DNA of 64,000 nucleotides from Pseudomonas extremaustralis (GCF_900102035.1 NZ_LT629689.1:1-64000); one strand, 5' to 3'; positions 43,604-52,706 are shown, counted from the stretch's first letter. The notes: a model not told the origin generated them from the letters alone. Translations and numbers: made by a program.

Positions 43604-43984
43604 CTATTGGGTAGACCGGTCCGTATATTTCTCTTGCACTCGATTTCTCAGGATTCTCTTGGCCGCCCCAACAATTTCTTTCAGCGAGATTTCATCAGCC
43701 TGGTAGGCAATGTCGCATAGGTGGTGGCGGAGGTTCGCCGTGGTGGGTTCAGCAGGATCCTGATTGGAGAAAAACGCATCCAGTCCCACTCCCAGGACCC
43801 TGGCGATTTGCTCCAGCATCTCGATGCTTGGGGCGTATTCGCCTCTCTCGTAACGACTCACGGTCATTGACTCGCACCCCAATGCTTCCGCAAGGGAGGC
43901 TTGTGTCCATTTATTGTCTAGTCGTAAGTGCTTGATTCGCTTGCCTATAGTGATGGTGGCATTCTGCTTCATGGGAAATATCAC
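43604..43984 (-). CDS. XRE-family helix-turn-helix regulator
   Basis: 126 residues (Met at 43984; MKQNATITIG four codons on may be the true start). Seen: a Cro/CI-type HTH at residues ~13-66: IGKRIKHLRLDNKWTQASLAEALGCESMTVSRYERGEYAPSIEMLEQIARVLGV, then an acidic helical tail. Codon use and AT content differ from the core genes. Single-gene regulators of this sort are typical of prophage or island DNA. Targets unknown. Confidence 0.85.
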   Translation of the reverse strand: MIFPMKQNATITIGKRIKHLRLDNKWTQASLAEALGCESMTVSRYERGEYAPSIEMLEQIARVLGVGLDAFFSNQDPAEPTTANLRHHLCDIAYQADEISLKEIVGAAKRILRNRVQEKYTDRSTQ

Positions 43985-44121
43985 TTAAAATCAAATGCTT
44001 ACACCTATTTACCTTCCCAGGAAGATCAGAAAAAGGCTAGATTGCTATTATTTTATAGCTAATTTCAGTATAGTCATTTTTTGACTATCTGAACGATGTT
44101 GAATTGCTAAGGAATTTTCCC
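43985..44121. other. Divergent intergenic region, AT-rich
   Basis: Between the XRE gene and the short plus-strand frame. It contains several TATT/TTTATAG runs suitable for promoters on both strands but no consensus pair I can fix. Confidence 0.35.
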
Positions 44122-44262
44122 ATGGACGCAGAAAATTATGCCTGCAGGAAAATGCGATTGATTTCTGGTGTCTGCAGGCGTCAGCGCTTGGATAGAGCTA
44201 CCAAGAATTTATTTGCTATTACAGGTCGAAAAAAACGGCTCCTACTGCCTACGTTCGGGTAA
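44122..44262 (+). CDS. Short frame (46 residues) ahead of the EAL gene
   Basis: ATG 44122 has a good ribosome site (TAAGGA, 8 bases) and the frame runs to TAA at 44260-44262: basic product MDAENYACRKMRLISGV...RKKRLLLPTFG. It ends 15 bases before the EAL start. It might be a translational leader peptide or a remnant; no family recognised. Confidence 0.35.
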   Translation: MDAENYACRKMRLISGVCRRQRLDRATKNLFAITGRKKRLLLPTFG

Positions 44263-44277
44263 CTGGGGGTCACGTTT

Positions 44278-45105
44278 ATGCTCACACCGTCCCACAATCC
44301 ACAACTGATACGGCAAAGCAAGATCGAACAAGCCTTGCATCAGGTCGATATTGAGCAAGAATTCAGCCTGGTTTTTCAGCCGGTGATTGATTTGCGTAGC
44401 CGCCGGACTGTCGCGTTCGAAGCATTGGCACGTTGGAGCAGCCTGGAGCTGGGTGACGTCCCGCCCTGTCAATTTATTCCGATTGCCGAGCGGATCGGTT
44501 TAATCAATCGCTTGAGCACTCATCTGCTTGGCAAGGCCTTGATGATTGCCGCTGATTGGCCCCCGCACATCAGTCTTTCTTTTAACTTGTCTACACACGA
44601 CTGCGCGTCGGACGAAGTGGCCGAGCAAATAGTTTCAATTATTCAGGAAAGTAACTTTGATCCCCGGCGACTGGATCTGGAAATAACTGAAACAGCCATT
44701 ATGCAAGATGTTGTTAAAGTGCAGCATTCTATTGATCGATTCTGCCGGTTAGGTTGCGGTGTTGCCCTTGATGATTTCGGTACTGGATACTCCAGTCTGA
44801 GCCAGTTACTGTCGTTGGCGTTTACCAAGATAAAAATAGATCGGGCTTTTGTCATAGGGATTGATGAAAACCCGGTCAGCTACAAAATCGTAAAGTCGCT
44901 GGTCGCTTTAAGCAGGGATATGCAGCTGGAATGTATAGTCGAGGGCGTGGAAACCCGTGAGGAGTTGGAGGCGCTGATTAGTCTGGGGTGTTTTTTTGTT
45001 CAGGGCTATTACTTTGCGCGGCCTATGTGTCATTCGGATATAAATGGCTGGCTTAAAGAAAATTCAATGGCGGGTGATGTGTCGGAAGCGAGTGTCAAGC
45101 GCTGA
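44278..45105 (+). CDS. Stand-alone EAL-domain cyclic-di-GMP phosphodiesterase
   Basis: 275 residues. Seen: the signature FEALARW (EAL at ~49-51), LSFNLSTHDCA (metal-binding Asn), LEITETAIM, LDDFGTGYSS, IKIDRAFV, EGVET and QGYYFARPM: every residue set needed for cyclic-di-GMP hydrolysis is present, so the enzyme should be active. There is no GGDEF, sensor or membrane part. It sits in AT-rich DNA before a chemoreceptor gene. It would lower c-di-GMP and favour motility. Weak ribosome site (GGGGGT). Confidence 0.93.
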   Translation: MLTPSHNPQLIRQSKIEQALHQVDIEQEFSLVFQPVIDLRSRRTVAFEALARWSSLELGDVPPCQFIPIAERIGLINRLSTHLLGKALMIAADWPPHISLSFNLSTHDCASDEVAEQIVSIIQESNFDPRRLDLEITETAIMQDVVKVQHSIDRFCRLGCGVALDDFGTGYSSLSQLLSLAFTKIKIDRAFVIGIDENPVSYKIVKSLVALSRDMQLECIVEGVETREELEALISLGCFFVQGYYFARPMCHSDINGWLKENSMAGDVSEASVKR

Positions 45106-45251
45106 CCATGATTCAGATATCGCAAGGGTTTTCTTATGCCACAGTCTAGTCCTGTCTCCAACAGGTATCATGCCGAACATAACGAGCCACCTTGATAGTG
45201 AAAGTCTGGATTAAAAATACACATCTTTAAAACTAATACGGATTTTAGATA

Positions 45252-46904
45252 ATGAAAGATATTCTCTCTGTAAAGGCCAGGCTCGGCCTTGGCTTTGGGT
45301 CATTGTTTTTACTTGTCTTGATAATTTCAGCGATTTCTATTTTTTCACTGAGTGACGCTAACAATCGCTTTTTCAGGTATGTGGATGGTATCGGTAAGCG
45401 AAAAGAACTTTCTTCAGAATTGTTGCTGGCTGCTCAGCAACGTGCTGTTTCGGCAAGAAATCTGGTTCTGATCAATTCATCTACGGTTCGGGTCGATGAA
45501 AAAAATATTGTCAATAATGCCCACCGAAAAGTGGGTGAGTTATTACGTGAATTGACGGCGTCGGTAGAAGCGATGTCGCCCGGTGAAGAGCGAGTCGAAG
45601 CTCAACGTTTGATTTCAGACATTCAACAGATCGAGTCTTTGTACGGGCCGGTGGCTTTGAATATTGTCGATCTGGCACTTAATGGGGATAAAGACGCGGC
45701 AGTTGTAAAAATCAATAATGATTGTGAGCCTCTGCTGAGGAAGCTGGTTGAGGTGGTGACTAAATTTATCGCGCTTGAGGAACAAACCAGCGCAGCCAAC
45801 GTCATGCATTCGCAGGACGAGTATGAGTTACAGCGCAATCAACTGATTGCTTTTTGTCTGGTTGCGGCGATCATCGCTTTGGCTCTGACACTGGTAATCA
45901 CTCGCGGATTGGATCGAGCATTAGGCACGGAGCCCTCCATTCTTTCCGGTATTGCCCAGCGAATTGCCTCTGGCGATATTCGAGCTATCGATGAAATTAA
46001 AACAGCTAGGCCTGGAAGCGTCCTGGCCTCTTTTGGGCAAATGCAAGCCAGCCTCAGTGCGCTGATCAGTGAGGTTCATAACTCATCGAATGTGATATCA
46101 GGTTCTGCGCAAGAGCTTTCAGCGGCCACGGAGCAAACCCGTATGGGGGTCAGCCAACAACGCCTGGAAATTGATCAGGTCGCTACGGCAATTCATGAAA
46201 TGGCCGCCACCGTGATGGAAGTTGCACACAATTCCGAAAGTGCAGCGAACGCAGCGGCGACGGCGGATCAGCAGGCACAGACCGGCGGAGTCACGGCCAA
46301 GCAAGCGGTAGCACAGATTGAGCATCTGGCTACCGAAGTGTCGAATACGTCGCAAGCTATGCTTCGTCTCAAACAAGAGAGTGAACATATTGAGGGCGTA
46401 CTTAATGTCATCAAGTCTGTAGCGGATCAAACTAACCTTCTTGCTCTAAATGCTGCCATTGAAGCGGCCAGGGCGGGCGAAGCGGGGCGTGGTTTTGCAG
46501 TGGTGGCTGATGAGGTGCGCAATTTAGCCAGGCACACGCAAGGGGCAACTCAAGAAATCGAAACACTGATTGCCAGCTTAAGAAATATTTCTGAGGACGC
46601 TGTTGAGCGAATGGAAGTATGCCGTGGCCTTACAGATAAGGCTGTGCTTCAGATTTCCGACACAGATGTCTCTGTCACCGCGATCACCACGATGATCAGC
46701 AATATCCAGGAAATGGTGCGACAGATTGCGACGGCTGGAGAAGAACAAAGCGCGGTCGCTGAAGAGATCAGTCGGAGTGTCACTCGCGTTCGGGATATTT
46801 CAGATCAGTCTGCTGCTTCCAGCGAGCACACAGCGGCCTCTAGCATGAGCCTGGCCAAACTGGGTGGTACGTTGAAACAACAACTGGAAAGATTCCAGAT
46901 TTGA
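45252..46904 (+). CDS. Methyl-accepting chemotaxis protein with 4HB sensor
   Basis: 550 residues. Seen: first membrane helix (LGLGFGSLFLLVLIISAISIFSL, ~residues 11-33), a periplasmic four-helix-bundle sensor region to ~195, second membrane helix QLIAFCLVAAIIALALTLVIT, a HAMP-like segment, and a long cytoplasmic coiled coil with the conserved tip ADQTNLLALNAAIEAARAGEAGRGFAVVADEVRNLA. No C-terminal NWETF pentapeptide. It senses an unknown chemical and signals to CheA. Neighbour of the EAL gene; both favour a motility-related acquired unit. Confidence 0.93.
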   Translation: MKDILSVKARLGLGFGSLFLLVLIISAISIFSLSDANNRFFRYVDGIGKRKELSSELLLAAQQRAVSARNLVLINSSTVRVDEKNIVNNAHRKVGELLRELTASVEAMSPGEERVEAQRLISDIQQIESLYGPVALNIVDLALNGDKDAAVVKINNDCEPLLRKLVEVVTKFIALEEQTSAANVMHSQDEYELQRNQLIAFCLVAAIIALALTLVITRGLDRALGTEPSILSGIAQRIASGDIRAIDEIKTARPGSVLASFGQMQASLSALISEVHNSSNVISGSAQELSAATEQTRMGVSQQRLEIDQVATAIHEMAATVMEVAHNSESAANAAATADQQAQTGGVTAKQAVAQIEHLATEVSNTSQAMLRLKQESEHIEGVLNVIKSVADQTNLLALNAAIEAARAGEAGRGFAVVADEVRNLARHTQGATQEIETLIASLRNISEDAVERMEVCRGLTDKAVLQISDTDVSVTAITTMISNIQEMVRQIATAGEEQSAVAEEISRSVTRVRDISDQSAASSEHTAASSMSLAKLGGTLKQQLERFQI

Positions 46905-46934
46905 TAAAGCCTGGAGCTGGATCTGCATAAACAC

Positions 46935-46955
46935 TGGGCGACTTTCTGTCGCCCA
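46935..46955. terminator. Hairpin between convergent MCP and EamA genes
   Basis: TGGGCGAC-TTTCT-GTCGCCCA, an 8-bp stem with short T/A flanks on either side; could serve both genes, but the T run is weak. Confidence 0.5.
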
Positions 46956-46972
46956 TTACATCTTCAGTCTGC

Positions 46973-48013
46973 TCAATGCCTATGCCGATGATGCACATCC
47001 GGAAAGTGCGCATGGCTATGCCTCATCGCATTGTGTGTATGCACATGGCTGTGTGGCACCTTCGCATCCCACTCAAACCCATGCTCATGCTGATGATGCT
47101 CATCATGCACATGCCAATGCCCGTGCTCTGTCGCTTCATGCAGATGATCGTGGGCGTGTCGTTCCGTCAGGTGCAGCCACACACCCACGGCCATCAACGC
47201 CGACGCAATCCAGAAAGCCAGCGTCACCGATTCCCCCAGCGCCAGCACCGCAATCGCGGCACCCAGGAAGGGCGCTGTCGAAAAGTAGGCGCCGGTACGC
47301 GCGCTTCCCAACCCGCGTAGCGCCAGCACAAACAGGACCAGGCTGATGCCATACCCCAGGAACCCAACCAGCAAGATAGGCGCCAGCTGCGCCACGCCGG
47401 GTACCTGTGCGCCGAGATAAAGCGCCAGGCCGCCATTCACCGCCCCTGCAATCAAGCCCTTGGCCCCGGCGATAAACAGCGCATCCGACGCGGATACCTT
47501 ACGCGTCAGGTTGTTATCGATCCCCCAGCACAAGCAGGCCAGCGCTACCGCAAACGGCCCCGTCCAGTCATGGCTTGTGCCGCCGCCGTCCGACCATGAC
47601 AACACCACACCGCCCAGTACGATCGCGATCATCCCGAGGACGATGCGCCGGTCCGCGTTTTCTCGGAACACCAGCCAGGCGATAACAGCAGTCAGCACCG
47701 ATTCAAGGTTGAGCATCAGCGAGGCGGTCGCGCCGGCGGTGCGGGTCAGGCCGAACATCAGGGCGACGGGGCCAAGGATGCCGCCGAACGCAATGGCGCC
47801 GAGCAGCCAGGGCCATTCCGAGGGGGTCAGTCCAGGCGATTTCCAGCCGCGATCGCGCAACAGGCGTACAGCGGCGAGTCCGAGACCACTGCCGAGGTAG
47901 AGCAGGCCGGCAAGCAGTATGGGCGAGAGACCCAGGCCGAGGTTTTTGGCGAGGGGGGTGCTGGCGCCGAACAGGGCGGCGGCGGCGAGGGCGTAAACGA
48001 TGCTGAGGTTCAT
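46973..48013 (-). CDS. EamA/DMT-type exporter with histidine-rich C-terminal tail
   Basis: 346 residues. Seen: two EamA repeats with ten hydrophobic segments (AALFGASTPLAKNL, GPVALMFGLTRTAGATASLMLNLESVLTAVIAW, FSTAPFLGAAIAVLALGE), ending at about residue 282. The last ~62 residues are hydrophilic and contain 23 histidines in motifs such as HAHDHLHEATEHGHWHVH. Such a tail suggests binding of Ni, Co, Zn or Cu, as in RcnA- and CzcD-like exporters, but DMT proteins normally lack it. Substrate unknown. The frame ends at 46973 near the MCP hairpin. Confidence 0.9.
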   Translation of the reverse strand: MNLSIVYALAAAALFGASTPLAKNLGLGLSPILLAGLLYLGSGLGLAAVRLLRDRGWKSPGLTPSEWPWLLGAIAFGGILGPVALMFGLTRTAGATASLMLNLESVLTAVIAWLVFRENADRRIVLGMIAIVLGGVVLSWSDGGGTSHDWTGPFAVALACLCWGIDNNLTRKVSASDALFIAGAKGLIAGAVNGGLALYLGAQVPGVAQLAPILLVGFLGYGISLVLFVLALRGLGSARTGAYFSTAPFLGAAIAVLALGESVTLAFWIASALMAVGVWLHLTERHAHDHLHEATEHGHWHVHDEHHQHEHGFEWDAKVPHSHVHTHNAMRHSHAHFPDVHHRHRH

Positions 48014-48074
48014 GGGCCATCCTCGAGAGATTGGCCCATGATACTTCGCAGGCTTTGGTTAACGCCTGGCGATT

Positions 48075-48410
48075 TTACTGCGCGGTTTTCAACTTGATCA
48101 CATCACCGGAAATCTTGGTGGTGTAACCGCTGAGTACCCATGCCCAGAACCAGTTTTCCTGAACCTGGGTATTGATCAGCGCGTCGCCGCCTTTTGCCTT
48201 GATGGCAGCGTCTTGGGCACGCACGAAACGGCTGTTCTGGCCGATTGGGATAACGCCGAAGAGCATGATGCCGGTGGCGCTGGCTTCACTGTGACCCAGC
48301 ACGGTGTATTGGCTGCTGTCGTATTGCGGGGATTTGATGGCGGTGCCAGTGCAGCCGGCGAGGGCGAAGCCGAGAACAGCTGCTGCAACTACTTTACTGA
48401 CGTACTTCAC
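48075..48410 (-). CDS. Small lipoprotein, unknown function
   Basis: 111 residues. Seen: signal MKYVSKVVAAAVLGFALAGC with lipobox LAGC (Cys20), then a compact domain with TVLGHSEASATGIMLFGVIPIGQNSRFVRAQDAAIKAKGGDALINTQVQENW, which resembles the TRL-like / Bor-type small lipoprotein pattern of Gram-negative bacteria. It is expected in the outer membrane. A GC-rich hairpin at 48424-48455 lies between it and the upstream M24 gene on the same strand. Confidence 0.8.
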   Translation of the reverse strand: MKYVSKVVAAAVLGFALAGCTGTAIKSPQYDSSQYTVLGHSEASATGIMLFGVIPIGQNSRFVRAQDAAIKAKGGDALINTQVQENWFWAWVLSGYTTKISGDVIKLKTAQ

Positions 48411-48500
48411 TGAGTAACTCCATGGGCTAAAGCCCGAGATTCAATTCTCGGGGGGCGGTACTTTAATCGCTCCTGTAACAGATTGAAAACAATCGTCCCT

Positions 48501-49160
48501 TCAGGCCAGCAAGTCTTCATAAAAGGCACCGTAAGGCTTGCACGGATGGGCAATCTGGATTTCCAGAATCCACAGTCCGGCGTTCGGGTAGTGCTCGAAG
48601 TCACCCAGGTCGCCGCCGCGATGGATCGCATGGGGGAAGTCGCTGACCCGGTGTCCCTTGATGTCGAGGTTCAAGTCCCAGCCCATGGCTTGGGCTTGTT
48701 CTTCGGCGTAGCGGTAGAGCTCGAGGCCAATGACCTGGTGGTCTTTCCAGTGTGCCTGCACGCGGTCGAACAGGTCTTTGGCGGCGTTGGCGCAGGCGAT
48801 CATGTCCGGGTCGTTGCCAGTGGTGAATGTGGCGCCGGCGTCACCTTCGTGGCCTTGCCATACCGCGCCCATGTCGATGAAGAAGATGTCGTTGTCGCCC
48901 AGTATCGGGTCGCCTTCGGAGCGTTGCTTGAAGGTCTTGAGGGTGTTGGCGCCGAAGCGCACCAGCAGCGGGTGCCAGATGCGTTGCATGTCGAGGTCGG
49001 CGAGTACTTGCTTGCCCAGTTCACGGGCTTCGGACTCCAGCATGCCGGGGCGGATGCGCTGGGCCAGTTGTTCGATGGCCTGCCAGGTCATCGACTGGGC
49101 GTAACGCATGGCGTCAATGTTGTAGGCGGCGCCTACGGCTTCCTTGGGGTGTGCGGACAC
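48501..49160 (-). CDS. M24-family (methionine aminopeptidase fold) metallopeptidase
   Basis: 219 residues, short for the family because only the pita-bread core is present. Seen: metal ligands D (FFIDMGA) and D (HEGDAGATF), H in KGHRVSDFPH, and E in LWILEIQIAH and AFYEDLLA, in the M24 order D-D-H-E-E. This is a small Xaa-Pro-peptidase-like protein whose substrate is unknown. It diverges from, and probably is not linked with, the DUF4337 gene. Weak start context. Confidence 0.85.
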   Translation of the reverse strand: MSAHPKEAVGAAYNIDAMRYAQSMTWQAIEQLAQRIRPGMLESEARELGKQVLADLDMQRIWHPLLVRFGANTLKTFKQRSEGDPILGDNDIFFIDMGAVWQGHEGDAGATFTTGNDPDMIACANAAKDLFDRVQAHWKDHQVIGLELYRYAEEQAQAMGWDLNLDIKGHRVSDFPHAIHRGGDLGDFEHYPNAGLWILEIQIAHPCKPYGAFYEDLLA

Positions 49161-49261
49161 CGGTATCTCCTCGGGCTAGGCTGTACTGATCGTTATGCTT
49201 TTTACTATATAGCGATCGAGTGGCAGAGCCCAAGTGCAAAGATGCTGTTGTGGCGAGCGCC

Positions 49262-49840
49262 TCAGATATGCAACCAGGCCAGACTCCCCAACACCACCGC
49301 CACGCCAGCGGCTGTATACGACATACGCTTCAACCATTCCCGGCGCGTCAGCAACGTAATCGCCGCCAGCGAAATCGCGATCTGAATCGCGGTCATCGCC
49401 TGGGCCCAGCGATGATGCTGGTGCAGCGCCTGTTCGGACTTCTCGTCCCATTCCTTTGAGGACGCTTCGAGCTTTTCGGCCTGGCGGCGCACGTCTTCCT
49501 TCTGGGTTTTATAGCGCTCGATTTCATCCTTGTAATGCGCCGCATCCACGCCGGGAATATGGGTGGCCAGTTCCGCCAGGTTCTGCCGGCTGGATTTGGC
49601 CTGGTAGTAATTCCACTGGTTGGCCGCTTCAGTCTTGATGATGGCAGCGTTGTTCTTGTCCATCGCCGCTTCGCTTTCGGTGGAGCCGGCCTGATAGCTG
49701 AGCATGGCGCCGAGAGTGGCCATGAGCGCGGTCATCACGGCAATACGGCTGGCGAAATTGTCACCGCGACCGTGGGCATGTTCGGTGGTGTGTTCGATGT
49801 GTTTTTCGTGGGGGCTGGGGACTTCGAAGGCTTCGGACAT
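49262..49840 (-). CDS. DUF4337 membrane protein
   Basis: 192 residues. Seen: acidic, His-rich N-terminus (HEKHIEHTTEHAHGRGDNF), first membrane helix FASRIAVMTALMATLGAMLSY, a coiled-coil stretch (~95-135: RYKTQKEDVRRQAEKLEASSKEWDEKSEQ), and two C-terminal membrane helices ending SYTAAGVAVVLGSLAWLHI. The pattern is that of DUF4337 proteins. Function unknown; probably inner membrane. Confidence 0.85.
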   Translation of the reverse strand: MSEAFEVPSPHEKHIEHTTEHAHGRGDNFASRIAVMTALMATLGAMLSYQAGSTESEAAMDKNNAAIIKTEAANQWNYYQAKSSRQNLAELATHIPGVDAAHYKDEIERYKTQKEDVRRQAEKLEASSKEWDEKSEQALHQHHRWAQAMTAIQIAISLAAITLLTRREWLKRMSYTAAGVAVVLGSLAWLHI

Positions 49841-49894
49841 GGGGGCGTCTGTGAAGGGATTGAGGGACTCTGATTCTTCACCAGTGAAGCTGTC

Positions 49895-50779
49895 TCAAGC
49901 CTGTACGTAACGCTGTAAACCCTGCACCAGTGCATCGAACATCACTCGGCAGCGCGGGCTGTTGCGCAGGTCTTCGTGCATGGTGACCCACGTGTCCATC
50001 CTGAGCGCGAAGGCATCCGGCAAAACGCGCTGCAGGCGTGGGTCGCGCTTGGCCAGTTGCACCTGGCAGCCGCCAATGCCGGCACCGGCGCGGATCAGCG
50101 CCAATTGCGCCAGGTCGCTGTCGCTGCTGAGGGCGAATGCGCTGCGCTCGAAGCCCTGGATGGCCAGGCTGCGGATAAAGGCGTTTTCCTGGTCAAAGCC
50201 GATCACCGAGTGGTGCGCCAAATCGTGCATGTGCACAGGGACGCCGTGTTGCTGCAGGTAATCGTCGCGAGCGTGCAGGCCGACTTCGATCAGGCCTACG
50301 CGTTGTGCCAGCAATTGTTCCTGGCGGGGTCGGAGCATGCGTACGGCGATGTCGGCTTCCAGTTGCAGCAAGTCGCTCAGGCGGTTGGTCAGGACCAGTT
50401 CCACCTTGAGGTGAGGATGTTGCTGGCGCAATTGGCTGATGATCGGCGGCAGCACCTCCACGCCGACCACTTCGCTGGCGGACACGCGCACCACGCCACG
50501 CACCTCGTCGCCGTGGGATGAGGCGGCGCGCTCCAGGGCGGCAGCGGTACGCGCCATGGTCTCGGCGTGGGGGCGCAGCGCCTGGGCGACCGCCGTCGGC
50601 AGTAAACCTGTCGGTGAGCGGGTGAACAGTACGACGCCCAGCGCCGTTTCCAGCGCGGCAATATGCCGGCCGACCGTGGGCTGTGTGATGCCGAGCTGCC
50701 GTGCGGCGCCCGACAACGATCCCTCCTCGAGTACGCCGAGGAACGACCGGTAGAACTCCCAACCAATATTCAATGCCAT
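49895..50779 (-). CDS. LysR-family regulator
   Basis: 294 residues. Seen: N-terminal HTH FLGVLEEGSLSGAARQLGITQPTVGRHIAALETALG (~13-48) and a periplasmic-binding-like effector domain (VVRVSASEVVGVEVLPPIISQLRQQHPHLKVELVL). It diverges from the NAD-binding oxidoreductase gene with a 94-base gap, the usual position for a regulator of its neighbour. Effector unknown. Confidence 0.9.
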   Translation of the reverse strand: MALNIGWEFYRSFLGVLEEGSLSGAARQLGITQPTVGRHIAALETALGVVLFTRSPTGLLPTAVAQALRPHAETMARTAAALERAASSHGDEVRGVVRVSASEVVGVEVLPPIISQLRQQHPHLKVELVLTNRLSDLLQLEADIAVRMLRPRQEQLLAQRVGLIEVGLHARDDYLQQHGVPVHMHDLAHHSVIGFDQENAFIRSLAIQGFERSAFALSSDSDLAQLALIRAGAGIGGCQVQLAKRDPRLQRVLPDAFALRMDTWVTMHEDLRNSPRCRVMFDALVQGLQRYVQA

Positions 50780-50873
50780 GCATAAATGTATAGCTGCTGG
50801 ATGAAGTTCGGCAATTTATCTATAGCTTGCCCACGCTCAGGATGAACCCTTCTAGTTATTGCGGGAGACAGGC

Positions 50874-51890
50874 ATGGACAAGGTATTGGTACTGGGCGCA
50901 ACGGGCGGGATCGGTGGTGAAGTCGCGCGTCAGTTAGCCGCCGGCGGGTGGCAGGTCATAGCGCTGACCCGTGACGTGGAAAAGGCCCGCCGACAAAGCG
51001 GCGATTTCATCTGGGTACAGGGTGACGCAATGAACCGCGCCGACGTACTCGCGGCGGCCAGCGGTTGTTCGGTGATCGTGCACGGGGTCAACCCGCCCGG
51101 TTATCGCCGCTGGGCCGAGTTGGTGCTGCCGATGATCGATAACAGCATCGCAGCGGCTATTGCCGAAGGGTCGACGATCGTGTTGCCGGGTACCGTCTAC
51201 AACTATGGGCCGGATGCGTTCCCGCTGGTCGACGAAGACGCGCCCCAGCACCCGCAGACCCGTAAAGGCGCGATTCGAGTCGAGATGGAACGGCGCTTGT
51301 TGGACGCATCGCAGCACGGTGCGCGGGTGTTGATTGTACGGGCCGGGGATTTCTTCGGCGCCAGGGCCGCCAATAGCTGGTTTTCCCAAGGGCTGGTCAA
51401 GCCAGGCAAGCCGGTGGGTACGGTGAGTTACCCAGGCGCTCCGGGCGTGGCGCACCAATGGGCGTATCTGCCGGATGTGGCGCGCACGATGGTGCAATTG
51501 CTGGAGCGTCGCGAAGGGCTGCCACCCTTTGCACGGTTTCATCTGGCCGGGCATGTGGATGCCGATGGTACCCAGATGGTCGAGGCTATCCGCCGAGTCG
51601 TCGCTCGCAGGACCGGGGCGCAACCGCGCGTAGGCAACTTCCCTTGGTGGCTGCTGAAGATGGCTGCGCCTTTTATCGTCACTTTCCGCGAACTGCAGGA
51701 GATGCGTTACCTGTGGCAGACCCCGCTGCTCCTCAATAACCATCGGCTCTTGCAAACCCTGGGCAACGAACCCCATACACCGCTGGATGAGGCGGTGGAG
51801 GCTACGTTGGTCGGCATGGGCAACCTGCCACTGCTGCATGATCCAGCGCAGAACGGCACGAACCGGATAAAAGCGCCGACCACGCGATAG
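50874..51890 (+). CDS. NAD(P)-binding epimerase/NmrA-like oxidoreductase
   Basis: 338 residues from ATG 50874; the upstream ATG at 50859 is less likely given the GGGAGA spacing. Seen: Rossmann start KVLVLGATGGIGGEVARQLAAGGW, TVYNYGPDAF and RAGDFFG, as in NAD-dependent epimerase/dehydratase-type and NmrA-type extended SDRs. The catalytic Tyr-x3-Lys is not obvious, so it may act as a redox sensor or on an unusual substrate. Divergent LysR gene is the likely regulator. Confidence 0.85.
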   Translation: MDKVLVLGATGGIGGEVARQLAAGGWQVIALTRDVEKARRQSGDFIWVQGDAMNRADVLAAASGCSVIVHGVNPPGYRRWAELVLPMIDNSIAAAIAEGSTIVLPGTVYNYGPDAFPLVDEDAPQHPQTRKGAIRVEMERRLLDASQHGARVLIVRAGDFFGARAANSWFSQGLVKPGKPVGTVSYPGAPGVAHQWAYLPDVARTMVQLLERREGLPPFARFHLAGHVDADGTQMVEAIRRVVARRTGAQPRVGNFPWWLLKMAAPFIVTFRELQEMRYLWQTPLLLNNHRLLQTLGNEPHTPLDEAVEATLVGMGNLPLLHDPAQNGTNRIKAPTTR

Positions 51891-52003
51891 AGCCTTGCGC
51901 GCGTTTCAAAAGGATAAACGCTGCGTCTAAAGGGTTGCTTGCGGGCAAGCGTGGCCGTTATTGTGCTGAATCCTTTTAGTCCTTCCCCCTGGGATCTGTT
52001 GTG

Positions 52004-52690
52004 ATGAATGCACCGCGTACCGCTGTCCCGATCAAGGCCGTGATTTTCGATATGGACGGGTTGTTACTGGATACAGAAGGCATCTATACCGAAGTCACAC
52101 AGATCATCGCCGAACGCTACGGTCGCGCCTACGATTGGGGCATCAAGCAGCACATCATCGGGCGTGGTGCCCAGGACTTGGCCGACTATGTGGTCAAGGC
52201 GCTGGATCTGCCGATCACGCCAGCGCAATTCCTGGAAATCCGCGAGCCGCTGATGAGCGAGCGTTTCCCCAAGGCCTTGGGCATGCCGGGGGCCGAGGTG
52301 CTGGTGCGGCACTTGAAGGCCCACAACATCCCGATTGCCGTGGGCACCAGTTCGTCGCGCCATTCGTTTGGCCACAAGACCACCCTGCACCGCGAGTGGT
52401 TCAGCCTGTTCGGCACCATCGTCACGGCCGATGACCCGGAAGTCGGCGCCGCCAAACCCGCGCCGGATATCTTCCTCACCGCCGCGCGTCGCCTGGGTGT
52501 GGCGCCGGAAGATTGCCTGGTGTTCGAAGATTCGCCGTTTGGCGTCACCGCTGCGAAAGCGGCCCGGATGACCGCCATTGCCGTGCCGGATGAAGCCATG
52601 GCCGACAGCAAGTATCACCATGCCGACCAGATCATCCGCAAGCTCGCGGACTTCGACCTGGCTGCCTACGGCCTGCCGCCTCTTTCCTGA
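52004..52690 (+). CDS. HAD-IA hydrolase (GS1/HDHD1-like phosphatase)
   Basis: 228 residues from ATG 52004; GTG 52001 directly before it is an alternative. Seen: motif I FDMDGLLLDTE (catalytic aspartates), motif II VGTSSSRHS, Lys in AAKPAPDIFL and motif III FEDSPFGV. The closest pattern is the HDHD1/GS1 group, one member of which is a pseudouridine-5'-phosphatase; 2-deoxyglucose-6-phosphatases are also alike. It is soluble and cytoplasmic. Preceded by a 110-base gap; followed by a REPIN. Confidence 0.9.
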   Translation: MNAPRTAVPIKAVIFDMDGLLLDTEGIYTEVTQIIAERYGRAYDWGIKQHIIGRGAQDLADYVVKALDLPITPAQFLEIREPLMSERFPKALGMPGAEVLVRHLKAHNIPIAVGTSSSRHSFGHKTTLHREWFSLFGTIVTADDPEVGAAKPAPDIFLTAARRLGVAPEDCLVFEDSPFGVTAAKAARMTAIAVPDEAMADSKYHHADQIIRKLADFDLAAYGLPPLS

Positions 52691-52706
52691 ACGCCCCCAG
52701 CCAGAC

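Noticed and set aside
43049..46904. Integration site duplication of tRNA-Ser
   Set aside because: I found no second copy of the tRNA 3' end in the following 4 kb, and no integrase gene.
46973..47190. Repeated CATGC/ATGCTCATG-like pattern that looks like a tandem repeat
   Set aside because: It is the histidine codon run of the EamA protein tail.
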